A stretch of 53,421 bases of DNA from the NCBI GenBank assembly GCA_033297075.1, contig MU858278.1, positions 1 to 53,421 on the forward strand, read 5' to 3'. The notes under the pieces were generated by a model. That model worked only from the letters and a program-made list of their open reading frames with translations. It ran no database searches and was not told the DNA's origin. Position numbers and translations under genes: made by a program. Positions 1 through 11,384 of the stretch are shown here, in pieces; the first letter of the stretch is position 1, and each line of letters begins with the position of its first letter. The stretch is from Rhypophila decipiens. Its lineage: Eukaryota; Ascomycota; Sordariomycetes; Sordariales; Naviculisporaceae.

Positions 1-3000
1 AAGCGATATGCAGCGTTAGTAATTGCTGAACCATATGCAAGACTAATTGACGACTCAGTAATGACGGTCCCAATGGGCCACCACCATTGGACGAATTTTA
101 TCCCAACAACGAGACGGAGCTCTACGTGGCCAATTCGGAGCATGCTCTGTATACGAAGCGATATGGAGGCTGAGCAGATTCCGGTACCTTCGGCAGACCT
201 TACTGCAGCACGGATCCAGCTGCAAGACCGGGCAGTATTGGTTGTCTCAGTCTACATCGAGGGTGGTAATAAGGAAGCATTAAAAGCAGCGGTGAGAGAA
301 CTCGACCAGATAATTAGGATCTTTCGAAATGGAGGAGGCACTAGAACGGACGTCATCCTAGCAGGTGATTTCAACCGCCACGATCAGCTCTGGGGAGGGG
401 ACGACGTTTCGCCATTACGACAAGGGGAAGGAGATCTTATCATCAACCTCATGGACGAGCATTCCCTTTGCAGCCTCCTTCCAAGAGGAACAAAGACGTG
501 GCAGTCAAGTAACGCAGAAAGCACGATCGACCTGGTGCTAGCCTCTGCAGAACTTGCAGACCAGCTCCTCAGATGCTCGATTCATCCTTGTGACCATGGG
601 TCAGACCACCGAGCGATCGAGACGGCATTCGACGTCGCAGTAGAAGACCGACCAGTGGAGACGAGGTTCCTGTTCAAAAATGCTCCTTGGGCGGACATAC
701 GAAACAGGGTGGCATCCAACCTTGAACATGTCCCCGGGGGCGGCAGCGTTCAACAGCAGACAGACCGACTAATGGCAGTGGTGAACGAGGCAGTCTTTAG
801 CCTAACACCCAAAGCCAAGCCTTCACCGTACGCCAAGAGGTGGTGGACGGCAGACCTGACACGGCTCCGCCAAATATACACGTTCTGGCGAAACCAGGCG
901 AGAGCTCGACGGAGGAAGGGCCAAACAGCACCAGACCTTGAACAGCGAGCGAAAACTGCCGCGAAGGAGTATCACGATGCTATCCGCAAACAGAAGAGCT
1001 CACATTGGAACGACTTCCTAGCTGACGATACAAATATCTGGCAAGCCACAAAATATCTTCAAACTGGCAGCAGTGTGACGGGCGATAAAATACCCCCGCT
1101 GACACGAAATGACGGCACTGTTACAGGGAGCAAAGCAGCTCAAGCACAGGAGCTCCTGGCTACTTTCTTCCCGCCTCTGCCAGCGAGAATCGAAGATGAA
1201 GGACGACTACCCCTACGAACACCAATACCAATGCCAGATCTGACGATGGAAGAGGTGGAAGCAAAGATCCTATCTGCCAAACCGTGGAAGGCACCCGGGG
1301 AAGATGGCCTGCCAGCAATGGTGTGGAAACAGCTCTGGCCAGTAGTGAAGGAGAGAGTGCTCCACCTATTCCAGACCTCGCTTCGAGATGGTGACATTCC
1401 TAGCCAGTGGAGGAACGCCAAGATTATCCCACTGAGAAAGCCAGGAAAGAGTGATTACACTCGGGCCAAAGCCTGGAGACCCATTTCTTTGCTTTGCACA
1501 CTAGGCAAGGTGCTGGAGGCAGTTGTTGCAGAACGCATATCGTACGCTGTAGAGACTTTTGGTCTTCTACCCGCTAACCATTTTGGGGCTAGAAAGAGAC
1601 GCTCAACCGAACAGGCCCTCCTCCTGTTGCAAGAACAGATCTACAAAGCGTGGAGATGCAGGAAAGTACTGAGTCTGATCAGTTTTGACATCAAGGGGGC
1701 TTATAATGGGGTTTTCAAGGACAGGCTCCTCCAGAGGCTGCGATCAAGAGGTATACCAGAACTCCTGGTTAGGTGGATTGATGCCTTCTGTACCAGGCGC
1801 ACAGCGACCATTGTTATAGACGGATTTACGTCTGAAAGGCAAGAGTTGCCCCAGGCAGGTCTTCCGCAAGGATCGCCGCTGTCTCCAATATTGTTCCTCT
1901 TCTTCAACGCAGATCTAGTGCAACACAAAATCGACGCGAATGGAGGGGCAATAGCCTTTATTGACGACTACACAGCCTGGGTAACAGGTCCCTCGGCAGA
2001 AGCCAACCGTCCAGGCATCCAAGCTATTATAGAAAGAGCCTTAGATTGGGAACGCCGGAGTGGTGTCCAGTTCGAAGGCTAAAAGTCAGCCATCATACAC
2101 TTCACCAGGACGAAGGCGCGATCCTCAGAGACTCCGTATACGATCAAAGGAGAGATAGTCAAACCAAAAGACAGTGCAAAGATTCTGGGGGTTATCATGG
2201 ACTGCGAACTCCGCTATAAGCAGCATATGGCCAGGACAGCAGCCAAGGGTCTTGCGGCGGCCTTAGCTTTGAAGAGACTGAAGATGCTCTCCCCACGGAC
2301 GGCGAGACAGTTGTTCACAGCGACAGTCGCCCCTGTTATGGACTACGCCGCAAATGTCTGGATGCACGCGTGCGGGGAAAAAGCGCTGAGTTGGCTGAAC
2401 AGGGCACAGAAGATCGGGGCTCTGGCTATTACAGGAGCTTTTCGAACAGTACCAACAGCTGTGGCTGAAGCGGAAGCCAGCATTCTGTCGATACGACAAC
2501 GTCATGCCCAGGGGGCAGCTAGATTATGGGTCAATGCTCATACACTGCCCAAGACACATCTGTTCGCCTTGAAGAAAATCCGCACCACCGTGCGATTCGT
2601 CTTCCCACTTCAGAAGATCGCCCAATTAATGGAAGGAGTATGTGTCGATCGGATGGAAACTATAAGAGAGTACGCCATCCCACCTTGGGAGCCCCGTCTA
2701 CAGATAAGATATGAACAAGACCGGAAGAAGGCAGCCGAAGTAGTTAGCAATGTAACAGGCATCGTGGTCGCTACCGCTGCGTCTGTAAAGAGAGGCATGG
2801 TTGGTATGGGCAGCTGTGTACGAGACACCCTCCTTCAAGGGACGGATGAAGCAGCGACAAAACAGGCGATAGCAATTGGAACAAGGGAAGAGCAGAATCC
2901 ATATACCGCAGAATTACTGGCTATAGCGACGGCCTTGAAGAAGGTGTCACTTAGCACCTGGCACAGACATATCATAATCTTCACAAGGAACCAATCGGCG

Positions 3001-3696
3001 TTGAGAGCAATCGGCCAACCGCAGCAGCAATCAGGCCAAGCCACGATACGACAAATATACGAGGCGACCAAAATACTAAATCAAAGAGGTAACTCGGTGG
3101 TCTTTCAGTGGGCACCAACGGATAGTGACTTTCCTCTGGGATCCGACGCAAAAGCAGCAGCACAAAGGGCAACAAAGCGAGGGCATGCACCATACCTCCA
3201 AGTACAGCAGGCCAAGTCAACTGCGATTAGACTAGCAACAACCAAGCAACAACGGACAAGGCTGCCGGAAGTAGTCGGCAAATTCTCCAAGACCATTGAT
3301 GTGGCGCTCCCGGGCAGACATACGCATGACCTATATGACCAGCTGAAGCGAAAAGAGGCCTGTATACTGGCGCAACTCCGGACAGGGATGGCGAGATTGA
3401 ACGGATTTCTGTATAAAATCGGGGCTGCTGAATCCGAACTATGCGGTTGCGGTCACGCGAGTGAATCTGTAGATCACTTTCTACTACGGTGCGTGAGATG
3501 GACGGCTTTACGAGAAGGTATGCTGCAATGTACAACGACAAGACGGGGGAGTCTCTCGTTCTTTCTAGGAGGAAAAGCGCCATCGGACCCCAAGAAATGG
3601 TCGCCAGACATGAAGGCGGTTCGGGCAATGATCAAGTACGCCATGTCAACGGGAAGATTGGATTTGGACGCGGAGAGAATAGATCGATCGCAGTAA
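1..3696 (+). pseudogene. LINE ORF2: endonuclease / reverse transcriptase / RNase H, broken by an in-frame stop
   Basis: The first part (frame open from base 1 to the TAA at 2080-2082) holds an APE-type endonuclease with GDFNRHD near 364-384 and a GSDHRA motif near 598-615. The reverse transcriptase follows, with WRPISLL near 1471, SFDIKGAYN near 1681, LPQGSPLSP near 1861 and the catalytic FIDD near 1957. After the stop the same frame continues to 3696 with the RT thumb, an RNase H-like region (near 2758-3160) and a CGCGH...DHFLLRC zinc-knuckle-like cluster near 3439-3490. Both halves share one frame, so a single substitution explains the break. The RNase H region lacks the expected first Asp (it reads ATAAS) and has TRNQ where an Asp is usual, so that domain may be inactive independently of the stop. 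Confidence 0.88.
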
Positions 3697-3942
3697 GAGA
3701 ACTCGACCAAGGGGCCCACGTAGCCTCAACCAGCAGATCCTGCTTTAGCTGCTGAATATAGGACGTTGAACACTTGGAGAATATAACCTCTAAGGTGATC
3801 TGCTAGTAACATGACAAGAGGCATCGGGTGGTTTAAAGTTAAAATGTAGAGGGCTTGGACGAGACAATGGCAGAATTGGATGAACCGAATGTAGCTAGCG
3901 TATCAAGGCCCTTTAGGTTTGGTGCCTCCGGGCGAAATAAAT

Positions 3943-3976
3943 TCCATCCATCCATCCATCCATCCATCCATCCATC
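3943..3976 (+). repeat. (TCCA)n tail of the LINE
   Basis: There are 8.5 tandem TCCA units directly after the AAATAAAT-like end of the 3' UTR. This marks the 3' end of the retrotransposon. Confidence 0.9.
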
Positions 3977-5163
3977 TAGACTAGACTAATTCCAAGCCCT
4001 GGGAGCATCTGGTAAGAGGCGGTTGTGCCAGGTCGATTGGAAGTCTTGTGGTGTTCTTTTCCCTTTTTATATTCGGTGACGGACAAAAAAACAAACCTTT
4101 AAACTCCTCTGGCTCTTCCTGATCAAGAATGGATTGGATCCGGTCAAATTCGTCTCAACGACGTTGCAAACAGACATCTTTAGGTACCTTCAAGAACATG
4201 CTTCTTGGGTTGCACAGTTAGTAGGTAACTGATTCCAAAGCTTCTCGTATGGTCGGCCAATAGAGAGAGGGAAAATAACACAAAATCAGAGGCCAAAGGT
4301 AGGCAACGAAGGGTGGCTAAGCATGGCATTAATCTCGACGGCATCACCCTTGTATGGGGGAGGACGAAGGTGATTGGTGGGGCCGAGATATTTGGAAGAC
4401 CTACGGCACTAGGTGAGAACTTTTGTGAACTAGCAGCTCCTATATGAGACCTTTGGTAACATGTTTGCTACTCCTTGAGGATTGGGTACTTTCGTAAAGA
4501 GCAGTTTTTACCCCCTATTAGTACAATGTGACTCACCAAGTACAGTACTACTACACTGGTACTATAAATGCCGATCCTGAGATAAAGAGGGTCCAGAAAG
4601 TTTCTGTGCATTGATCATCGATATCAGTTACATTCGGCTTGGTAGCGTAGCTCCTTCCAAATTCATTCTGTTAGGCTTTTGGCTTGTTTAGCCGCGCTAG
4701 CTTAGATTGATTCCATAATCATCGTCCTGCTGGTGGTATCGTGGCCCTTTCTGGGCTACCTCCCGACTCCCGAGTGTCCATGATACCACCTAAAACCATC
4801 CACCTACCTGAAGATCTCTAGTTCTATCTCAGTTGGTTTCCAGTGCGGATGGGACGCCGTTTCCTCAATGGTCATTATACGTGGAGGTATGAGAATAGTA
4901 TTCTCGGTGCCGACTGTATATGGGGCGCAGTGGCTAAACAGGAACAAAGGAAGAAGGGGAAAGAAAAAGGAAAGAGAGAAGAAGACAAGTATAAGAACTC
5001 CCCTCCCGTGGTCCATCTAGTTACATACCTCCTTACACAAGCCTTCAAGGACAAGTTAGAGCGACCAAAGCCACTCTCAAGACAGCTCCCTTCTTCTCGT
5101 TTCATTTACGCATATTCCTGCTACAGACCCTTCCAAAAAACAACCCAGCATTAGCATCAAAAT
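3977..5163. other. Gene-free stretch; promoter of the downstream secreted-protein gene
   Basis: No convincing coding region is seen. A TATAAG box lies at 4990-4995, about 170 bases before the next start codon, and is followed by a pyrimidine-rich leader. The rest shows no recognisable element. Confidence 0.5.
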
Positions 5164-5754
5164 ATGACTCTCGCCACCATTCTCAAGACCGCCATCATTG
5201 CCGCCTTGGCCACCATGGGCACGGCCTTGCCCAGCTTCCCGGTCAATACCCCGACCGACTACTCCAAGCGGGATCTGGGTCTAACCGAGGCCAATCTGTC
5301 GGAATACCTAGCAACAAACAACATCACAATCGAGACCGGCACGGTCAGCGCCACCTCGGACCTCAGCAAGCGCGCCGACATTCCCCGCGAGTGCATCTTT
5401 GAAACCTCCGGCATCTCGTACAATTACTACAAGATGACAGCCACCTTCGGAACCGCCTGCTTCGGCTTTGTCCTCACGCCCAACTGCGGTACCGACCAAT
5501 ACTGGCAGGACCCCCACTGGACCGACGTCCAAAGCGTCGTCAGACAGCAGATCGCCAAGGACGGCATCTTTCAGTTCTCTCGCGTCGGCGACTGGTCCGC
5601 TGGGTTCATCCTCCCCACGTCGGCATATAGTAACCGGGACACGACCTTTTTCTCCATCGGCCTGCTGGCGAACAAGATCAAGGCCACGATTTTCTACTAT
5701 AGTCGTGATGGGGACTACATGAAGATTTCCAAGACGCAGAACTTTTGCAATTAA
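5164..5754 (+). CDS. Small secreted preproprotein with two Kex2-type sites, unknown family
   Basis: Single exon, 196 residues. The N-terminus has a signal-peptide pattern (positive start, then hydrophobic residues about 8-21 ending in GTALPS). Two dibasic KR sites at residues 35-36 and 69-70 look like Kex2 processing sites, which would leave a mature chain of about 126 residues. That chain has four cysteines (in ECIF, ACFG, NCGT and NFCN), enough for two disulfides, and many aromatic residues. The pre-pro layout is shared by fungal effectors and secreted antimicrobial proteins, but I do not recognise the mature domain. The start is the ATG at 5164, after a CT-rich leader; the first in-frame stop is 5752-5754. 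It converges with the gene on the opposite strand ending at 6115. Confidence 0.75.
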   Translation: MTLATILKTAIIAALATMGTALPSFPVNTPTDYSKRDLGLTEANLSEYLATNNITIETGTVSATSDLSKRADIPRECIFETSGISYNYYKMTATFGTACFGFVLTPNCGTDQYWQDPHWTDVQSVVRQQIAKDGIFQFSRVGDWSAGFILPTSAYSNRDTTFFSIGLLANKIKATIFYYSRDGDYMKISKTQNFCN

Positions 5755-6114
5755 GGTGGTCAATTTGATGACCCCACTCAGAGTTGGGATGTTTGGGCAG
5801 GTGTGAATAAAGACAGTTGTTGGTAGTCTGGTTAGTCGGTGAAGGAGAATCATACTGGGATGTGGATAGCATGTGCTGGAAACTCAAGAAAGCGGTTGGT
5901 TTCACTTCTTGGATCTTTACTTTTATGAGACCTTTTCCTTGCGTTCTTTTTCTCCTTTTAAAGACCTCTTGTTGCATTTGTATCGAGGTAAAATCTCCTG
6001 CCTTACAACATCTCAAAAATCAAAAGCCAAGGGAAATATCTTCTGTGTAAATAGGGTCAATTAAGATGGATAAAACGACGCGATACTAAGACCAGTCTCC
6101 AAAAGTTTAACGAC
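5755..6114. other. Convergent 3' region
   Basis: This AT-rich stretch lies between two genes that end towards each other. AATAAA-like sequence occurs near 5805 (gtgaataaag). Short open frames here on both strands lack coding character. Confidence 0.5.
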
Positions 6115-7041
6115 TCATTCACCTAACTCTCCTATCAGCGCCGCCGCCGCGGCTTTCATACTCTCAAGAGCCCGATCAACCGTCAGTGCCAAACCGTCAC
6201 TGACTGTAGATCGCAGCTCCCCAAGCCTTCTTTTCCAGAACCCCCAGCGCTCGGTATTGAAGCCCGGGCCGCCCGAGAAGAGCGGACCGCCTGCATAGGA
6301 CCGCCGCACTTTCTCGTCGCTGAGTTGATCTCCAGTCTCCAAAAGCGACTCTCTGAGCAGGGCAGGCGCAGTATGGATCAGGTACTCGCATGCAACGGCG
6401 ACTCTGTTGTCGACGGCCTCGGCAGGCGAACAATCTCCTTTGGCATTAGCAGCCAGGTCATCCTCCAGACCCTGCTCGAGTTGCCATAGCAGGAAACTGT
6501 TGCGCGTGAAGACCCCGCTTCCGTGAAGACGCGCGACAAACGAGTTTAAGTTTAACCATTGGTTCAGCTTTAAACATTCGTCTTCTGGGTGCCACTCAAA
6601 TGTCGGGTCTGTCTTTTGTTGTCAGTACGAGTTTTAGTCTTGCCACTTCAATGGGCACGTACCAACCCAGTGGTCTCTGAGAATCGCACTAAACTGGGCC
6701 AGGTATTTCCACAAGAAGGACTCGCTTCTTCTGAGGGCTTGGAGATTCTTGACGAGGAGCATATGGCTCTGGTCGTTGGTGTGCGGGATCCGGGATGAAA
6801 TGAGAATCATGCCGTGCCACACGTCCTCGAACGACCCAAGCTCGTCTGGCTTTGGATTCGGAATCAAGTCTTGTAGTCCAGATGCAACGCGCGCTGCCTC
6901 TTGTTCCGTAGTTGTAGCGACAGGATCTTCCGAGAGAGCAGTAATTGCGGACTGGAGACACTTGACCATTTTCTCTTGGAAGTCGTCAAATCCCTCTTCA
7001 TCCATGAGGAGGTCGAGGTCATAATTCAGTTGTTTAGGCAT
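6115..7041 (-). CDS. DUF3632-type fungal protein, function unknown
   Basis: Two exons, complement(6115..6608, 6663..7041), 290 residues. The 54-nt intron has a GTACGT donor and a CAG acceptor and restores the frame with a phase 1 junction (HWV then DPTFEWHP). The pattern around residues 60-100 (FEDVWHGMILISSRIPH, then a run of Leu and Lys with regularly spaced Trp) resembles the fungal DUF3632 family, whose members are soluble and of unknown biochemical role. The C-terminal third (exon 2) has the YAGGPLFSGGPGFNTERWGFWKRRL stretch, in which the W-FWK segment is also typical. No signal peptide or membrane segment is seen. The ATG at 7041 sits behind a purine-rich context. The family call rests on pattern memory only. 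Confidence 0.72.
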
Positions 7042-7923
7042 TATTCGTGTGATGGAAGAAAAGAAGACACTGGATCAGTTAGTTTTCGACGCTTTGTAGG
7101 GGTTCGTGGAGGTTTGTGGAGCTGAAAAGTGTTGTGAAGTTGAAGATTCTGTTGTCCGATTGATTGCTGAAATATGGGGGAGCGGGGAGAGGTTATGTCC
7201 ACGTGCGCTAAAATCCTCCGCTCGAGGCGCGCGGCAACCTCGCCAGCTGACCGATGAAGATGGACTGGATTGGGGTGATATGTTTAAATCTGACTTTTCG
7301 AGACTTGAATTAACTTTTTGGTGTTCATAATGAGCTAGAAAAACAGAAAATGATGCTACTTGAAGCACTCTGTACGTCTTAGTCCAAGATATTCTCGATA
7401 CAACAAGTATCAGCCCAGGCCCAGTCGAAATCATCTCCTCGTGCTTTGTCGCAAAATTCGACATTTTCGATTACGGGTTATGACAGATAGGGATGAGGCG
7501 GAATTAAAATGGGTTTCTGAGAGCTCTTGTAAGGTGATCTCTTCACGTCGCATATGTGCAACAGGATCGCGTACGACGGGATATCCGAAAAGAACTCCTT
7601 GAATTGGAGTGATGCTGTGTTAAGTCTCATCGTGACTACGATCAAGCGAGAATACCTTTTTTTGCTGAGGTGGTGGTTCTTGAAGATTGATGTTGAGGGT
7701 AAAGAAGAACAGGAAATGAGGGGCTGTCAAGAAGATTGGATCTGATCTTTTGGTAGCAGGTCCAGACTGGCGAATGGATTAACCGGAGAGAACCATAGTC
7801 TTGAATGCCCTGTCAGGCGGCAGACATGCCTGCCGGGCCGACTTGGGGACCGATACAGTAGCCGGCCGGACACCGATACAGTTCAGCTGTTGGCAGGACC
7901 CGACACTTTCATGAGACACGTAA
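7042..7923. other. Gene-free stretch between two minus-strand genes
   Basis: About 880 bases with short frames on both strands, none with signal-peptide, domain or splice support. It contains the promoter of the DUF3632-type gene and the 3' region of the next gene. Confidence 0.45.
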
Positions 7924-9713
7924 TTACACAGACTCGTCGACATCCACCAAATCCGCAGACCAAATAGCAGAAACCTCCTTCGCATCGTCCAACCTCTTCT
8001 TCTCCTCAATCGCCCTCAGCTGATCCGGCGCAACCCTCACATCCGCCTCTTCAGTCCGCTTATTCTCCCCATCAGCAACAGCATTCACTTTATACGGCGC
8101 AATCCTTCCGCCAAAGGTTCTTCGTTTTGTAAGTGGCATTCTCTTGCTCTCAGCCCCCTCCTCCCCCGTTTGTGTCCCGTTTCCTCCTCTCGGCTCAATC
8201 CGCCTCAACAACCCGGTACAATCCGGCGGGCCGATGGGCACACCCGGCCCGACCTGCGGGAACGGATCCAACGGACCCCAAATATTGCCGTCCCGATCCG
8301 GCCCCACACCCTTGGTCAAAAATTCCATCTGCGTAAAGTCAAAGGTAGGCGGTTCCATGCCCGGAATATCCTGCTCCCCCGGGACCCAGACATTAACAGG
8401 CTGAACATAAGTCCCCGCCAGAAACCCATTTTTAGTAACCTTTGTCAACGGCCGCCCATCAATCAACACAACAGCCTTGTACTCTCTCGTATACCCGAAC
8501 AGAATCTCGGCGCGATACTCGAATTTATTTTCAAAATTCCGACCACCGCGGAGCCCCACGCTGGCTATGATTCGCTCGATTATCTCGCCTGAACAGGGGT
8601 CTATGTCTAGCGCATAGAGGAGGATTGTGGCGGCTGGGTTGGAAGTGTACCCTATTAGGCGGGAGTCGGCGAGCTCGGTTATTGGGTTGGGATTCCAGAT
8701 TCCTAGGAGGGCGAGGACCATTCGGACGTAGACTACCCCCGAGGAAAGGGGCGTGTTTATTTGTACGTTTTGCGCTACGATGCTGTAGGCTATGATCTCG
8801 TCTGGGACTGCGAGCTTGGTAGGTATTGGGCGAATGGGTTGGATGGCAGATGGTTGGGGCAGTGGTGGGTTTGAAGCTCGCCTACGGAAGCCGGAGAAGA
8901 CGATAAAGTCGCCTGGTAGGAAAGGCGCTGCGACGTAGGGATCCGGGGCATTGCTGCAGTGGGGAGACTGTTAGTCTTCTTGACAAAATTCGGATATGGC
9001 GACAAGATACTTACAAGATCCCGATCCTGTTGCCGCTGGGTGAGGTGGCCCCCGGCCTATTGCTCAGGGGGCAAAGTGGGTCCGAGGCATTGCGCGGGAT
9101 ACACATGGGGAATCCGGAAAAGGATGTGATGCTCGGGCTCTGGTCATCGGCCGTCATCATGGGAGCACCGTCGTATCCAACGGAGAAGACGGCGTTTGGG
9201 TCACTTATGCGGATGCGTGGGCCGTTTTGGATCTGCATACTTCCGTCGGTGTAATTGATGGACTGGATCATGCCAAAGTTCTCGCCTTCAAAGAACTCGG
9301 TGATGACTATCTGGCCTACCCGCGGCTCGAACTCAATGGTGTTGCCCATTACCTGGTTTGCGAAGTTAGGAAGTTGGACTGAGAGAGAAGTGGCCCTTGG
9401 TACTACTACTCACCAGAGTCTCAAAGCCAAGAAAGTTTGTCTTGTTACCGACAAAGTCCTTCCATGGGACCCAGGCCGCCGGAAATTGAACCAAGAGGTT
9501 CTTTGGAACGTTCATGGTAAAGCCATTGACGGTGATGGTGCCACCGGTGTTGTAGGTGTTGTCTGCTGCGGTCGCACCCTCCAGTGCTCCTTGTACCCAT
9601 ATGGGGTGGTCGTCTCCAACATTCTGCCCGTTGGCAATGGGTATAAAGAAAAGAAGGTGCAAAGCGAGGGTGAGGAGGGTAACGGGAAAGAGTGATGATG
9701 TAAGGAGTGACAT
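7924..9713 (-). CDS. Secreted protein of unknown family (555 residues)
   Basis: Three exons, complement(7924..8953, 9015..9352, 9414..9713). Both introns are 61 nt with GTGAGT/CAG and GTAAGT/CAG borders, phases 0 and 2. The N-terminus (MSLLTSSLF, then a long hydrophobic stretch ending IANGQNV) is a signal peptide of about 27 residues. Several N-glycosylation sequons (NKT, NYT, NAS) support secretion. The body is Gly/Pro/Ile rich, with beta-type segments and only a few cysteines. The last 70 residues change character to charged, Lys/Glu-rich sequence. I do not recognise the family. I chose the ATG at 9713 over one at 9785 because it starts the signal peptide directly and because a TATATAA box lies at 9795-9801, which leaves no room for a transcript containing 9785. 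Confidence 0.75.
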
Positions 9714-9794
9714 GGTGAAATGAGTGGATGTCCTGTGTGTTGGGCGGTCAAGTTGCGAGACAACGGGAAGGCAACATCCCATCAACTTCAGGTC

Positions 9795-9801
9795 TTATAT
9801 A
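9795..9801 (-). promoter_or_regulatory. TATA box of the secreted-protein gene
   Basis: TATATAA on the minus strand, about 80 bases before the chosen ATG at 9713. Confidence 0.5.
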
Positions 9802-11384
9802 AGGAATAGCATAGAGTCAATCTCCCATAATTGCTGACCAGTAGTCTCTATGAAGACGCGGTCAAGGATAGTTTCGCACAGGCCCCATGACTGGATATCG
9901 AGTCTGGATTATTTTTTTCTGAACTAATTACTGTATTCTCTTCATGTCCAGCGCACCCGAATAAACCATTGAGCTATCTTTCAAACCGCAACTCGAGCCG
10001 AGATCTATTTCTCCGGTGTTATTTCCGATTTTCTCCATCTTGGGGGTGAAGAGGCTGCCCAGCTCAATCAGCTCTTGCTGGGGCCTTGGCGGTTGAAGGC
10101 TTGCCGCTGGGAAACTTGCTCACACCGTGGTTTATCGCCGCGATGTAGCCGACCTTTGAAGTGACCTAGTAAGTACTGCCACCATCTCAGATCAGTTTTA
10201 ATTTTACAATATCGCAGTGTGCCGTACTGGGGCCAGGATGACCCCTCGATATCACAGGCTTGGCGGCTCAGCGATGTCCCCTGATGGTGAGGCGGTGTCC
10301 AATATTTGATAGCTGGACCCTCTCTTGAAAAGGTTACCATCTCGGCCCCAGTACCATAAGCGACCCCGCGCTTGGCACATGCCCCGGCGGTGATCCGAGG
10401 GCGCCAAGCGACGCCGGATCCGATATCCGACCCACAGCCATGAGCTTAATGTAACCTCACGTCGGATGGTTACTGCCGGACACCATCGTGTGCGCTCATC
10501 GCTTGGAGATACCATTTCGAGGCGTCTTAGAACAAAAGGGGTGTGGCCAGACTCCACTCTTCCATGCCACACGTGGTTCAGTTCGAGGAATGAAATACGA
10601 AGGGACAATGAATAACAAGTGCCGTGGTGGCACAGCGACCCTGGACCCGATGCACAAAATAGGAGCATCTCCCGCTGCGGGCCGCTGCGTGGTTGGTGTG
10701 GGGCTGGGATCCAGGGGTGAAAACATGATCAGCTCAGGGGTAAACAACACAAAGAGGGTTAGCGCGACCCTATCGGTATTGTTCGATGACGCAAACGAGG
10801 CCGTCTGGTGCTGATCAGAGAGCCAAGAGGCCCAAGACAATAAATTGACAAACAAGCACGCTTCCAGGCCGCGTCCTGGCTCTCAAGTTGGTCTAAGAAT
10901 AACACATGGCGCGTTTGTGACATGATTTACAAGCGGGAGAATGATGACCCTTAGATCGGAGTGGCCTATACGAGCATGAGGGTGTCCAGAAAGGGGATAG
11001 GAGTCTTCAAACATGACTCGTGAATGTTGAGGAGACATGTTTATTGAATCTCAAAAGCATAAGATTCTCTTTCAACGACATGTTTACTGTAAACAGACAT
11101 TGGCGCCAAGACAAGGACGCTCATAGAGAACGGAAAATAAGGAAAGCTGACTCATAGGACTCGGCTCCAGCTGCCCTCCCTGAGGGGCTCTCAAAGGATG
11201 GTACTGGTAACACCATAAACAGGGTCAAAAATGCCCATACAACAGTATCTGGATGACTTGCGACGGTACTCACCACAGGCGATGACTGACAGTCATATAT
11301 ACTGTCCATGTCGTGTTGCCCACGGCGTCCTCACCACTCTTCTGTTGATATCCCAACCGCTCTTTGTCATTGAGACTTCCTACC
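9802..11384. other. Gene-free divergent intergenic region
   Basis: This stretch separates the minus-strand secreted-protein gene from the plus-strand multicopper oxidase. Open frames on both strands (for example near 10250-10850) have no domain or splice support. A TATATA box at 11296-11301 belongs to the oxidase gene. Confidence 0.45.
11296..11301 (+). promoter_or_regulatory. TATA box of the multicopper oxidase gene
   Basis: TATATA about 84 bases before the ATG at 11385. Confidence 0.45.

Larger units (their letters stand above)
1..3976 (+). mobile_element. Tad-like non-LTR retrotransposon (LINE), 5' end outside window
   Basis: The element carries an endonuclease, a reverse transcriptase, an RNase H-like region and a cysteine-rich tail in the order usual for fungal Tad-like LINEs. 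The reading frame is open from base 1, so the 5' part lies outside the window. About 250 bases of 3' UTR follow the last stop and end in a TCCA microsatellite, a typical 3' tail for fungal LINEs. No target-site duplication can be tested without the 5' end. Base composition is balanced, so heavy RIP is not evident. Confidence 0.9.

Noticed and set aside
1..3696. Strong RIP of the LINE
   Set aside because: Base composition is balanced and only one stop interrupts the long frame, so repeated CpA-to-TpA mutation is not supported beyond possibly that one site.
5308..5853. 181-residue frame antisense to the secreted preproprotein
   Set aside because: It is the reverse-strand shadow of a better supported gene, with Val/Gly/Asp-rich mirror composition.
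10250..10855. Overlapping open frames on both strands upstream of the oxidase gene
   Set aside because: They are antisense to each other, lack domains and good start contexts, and look like chance frames in GC-richer intergenic DNA.
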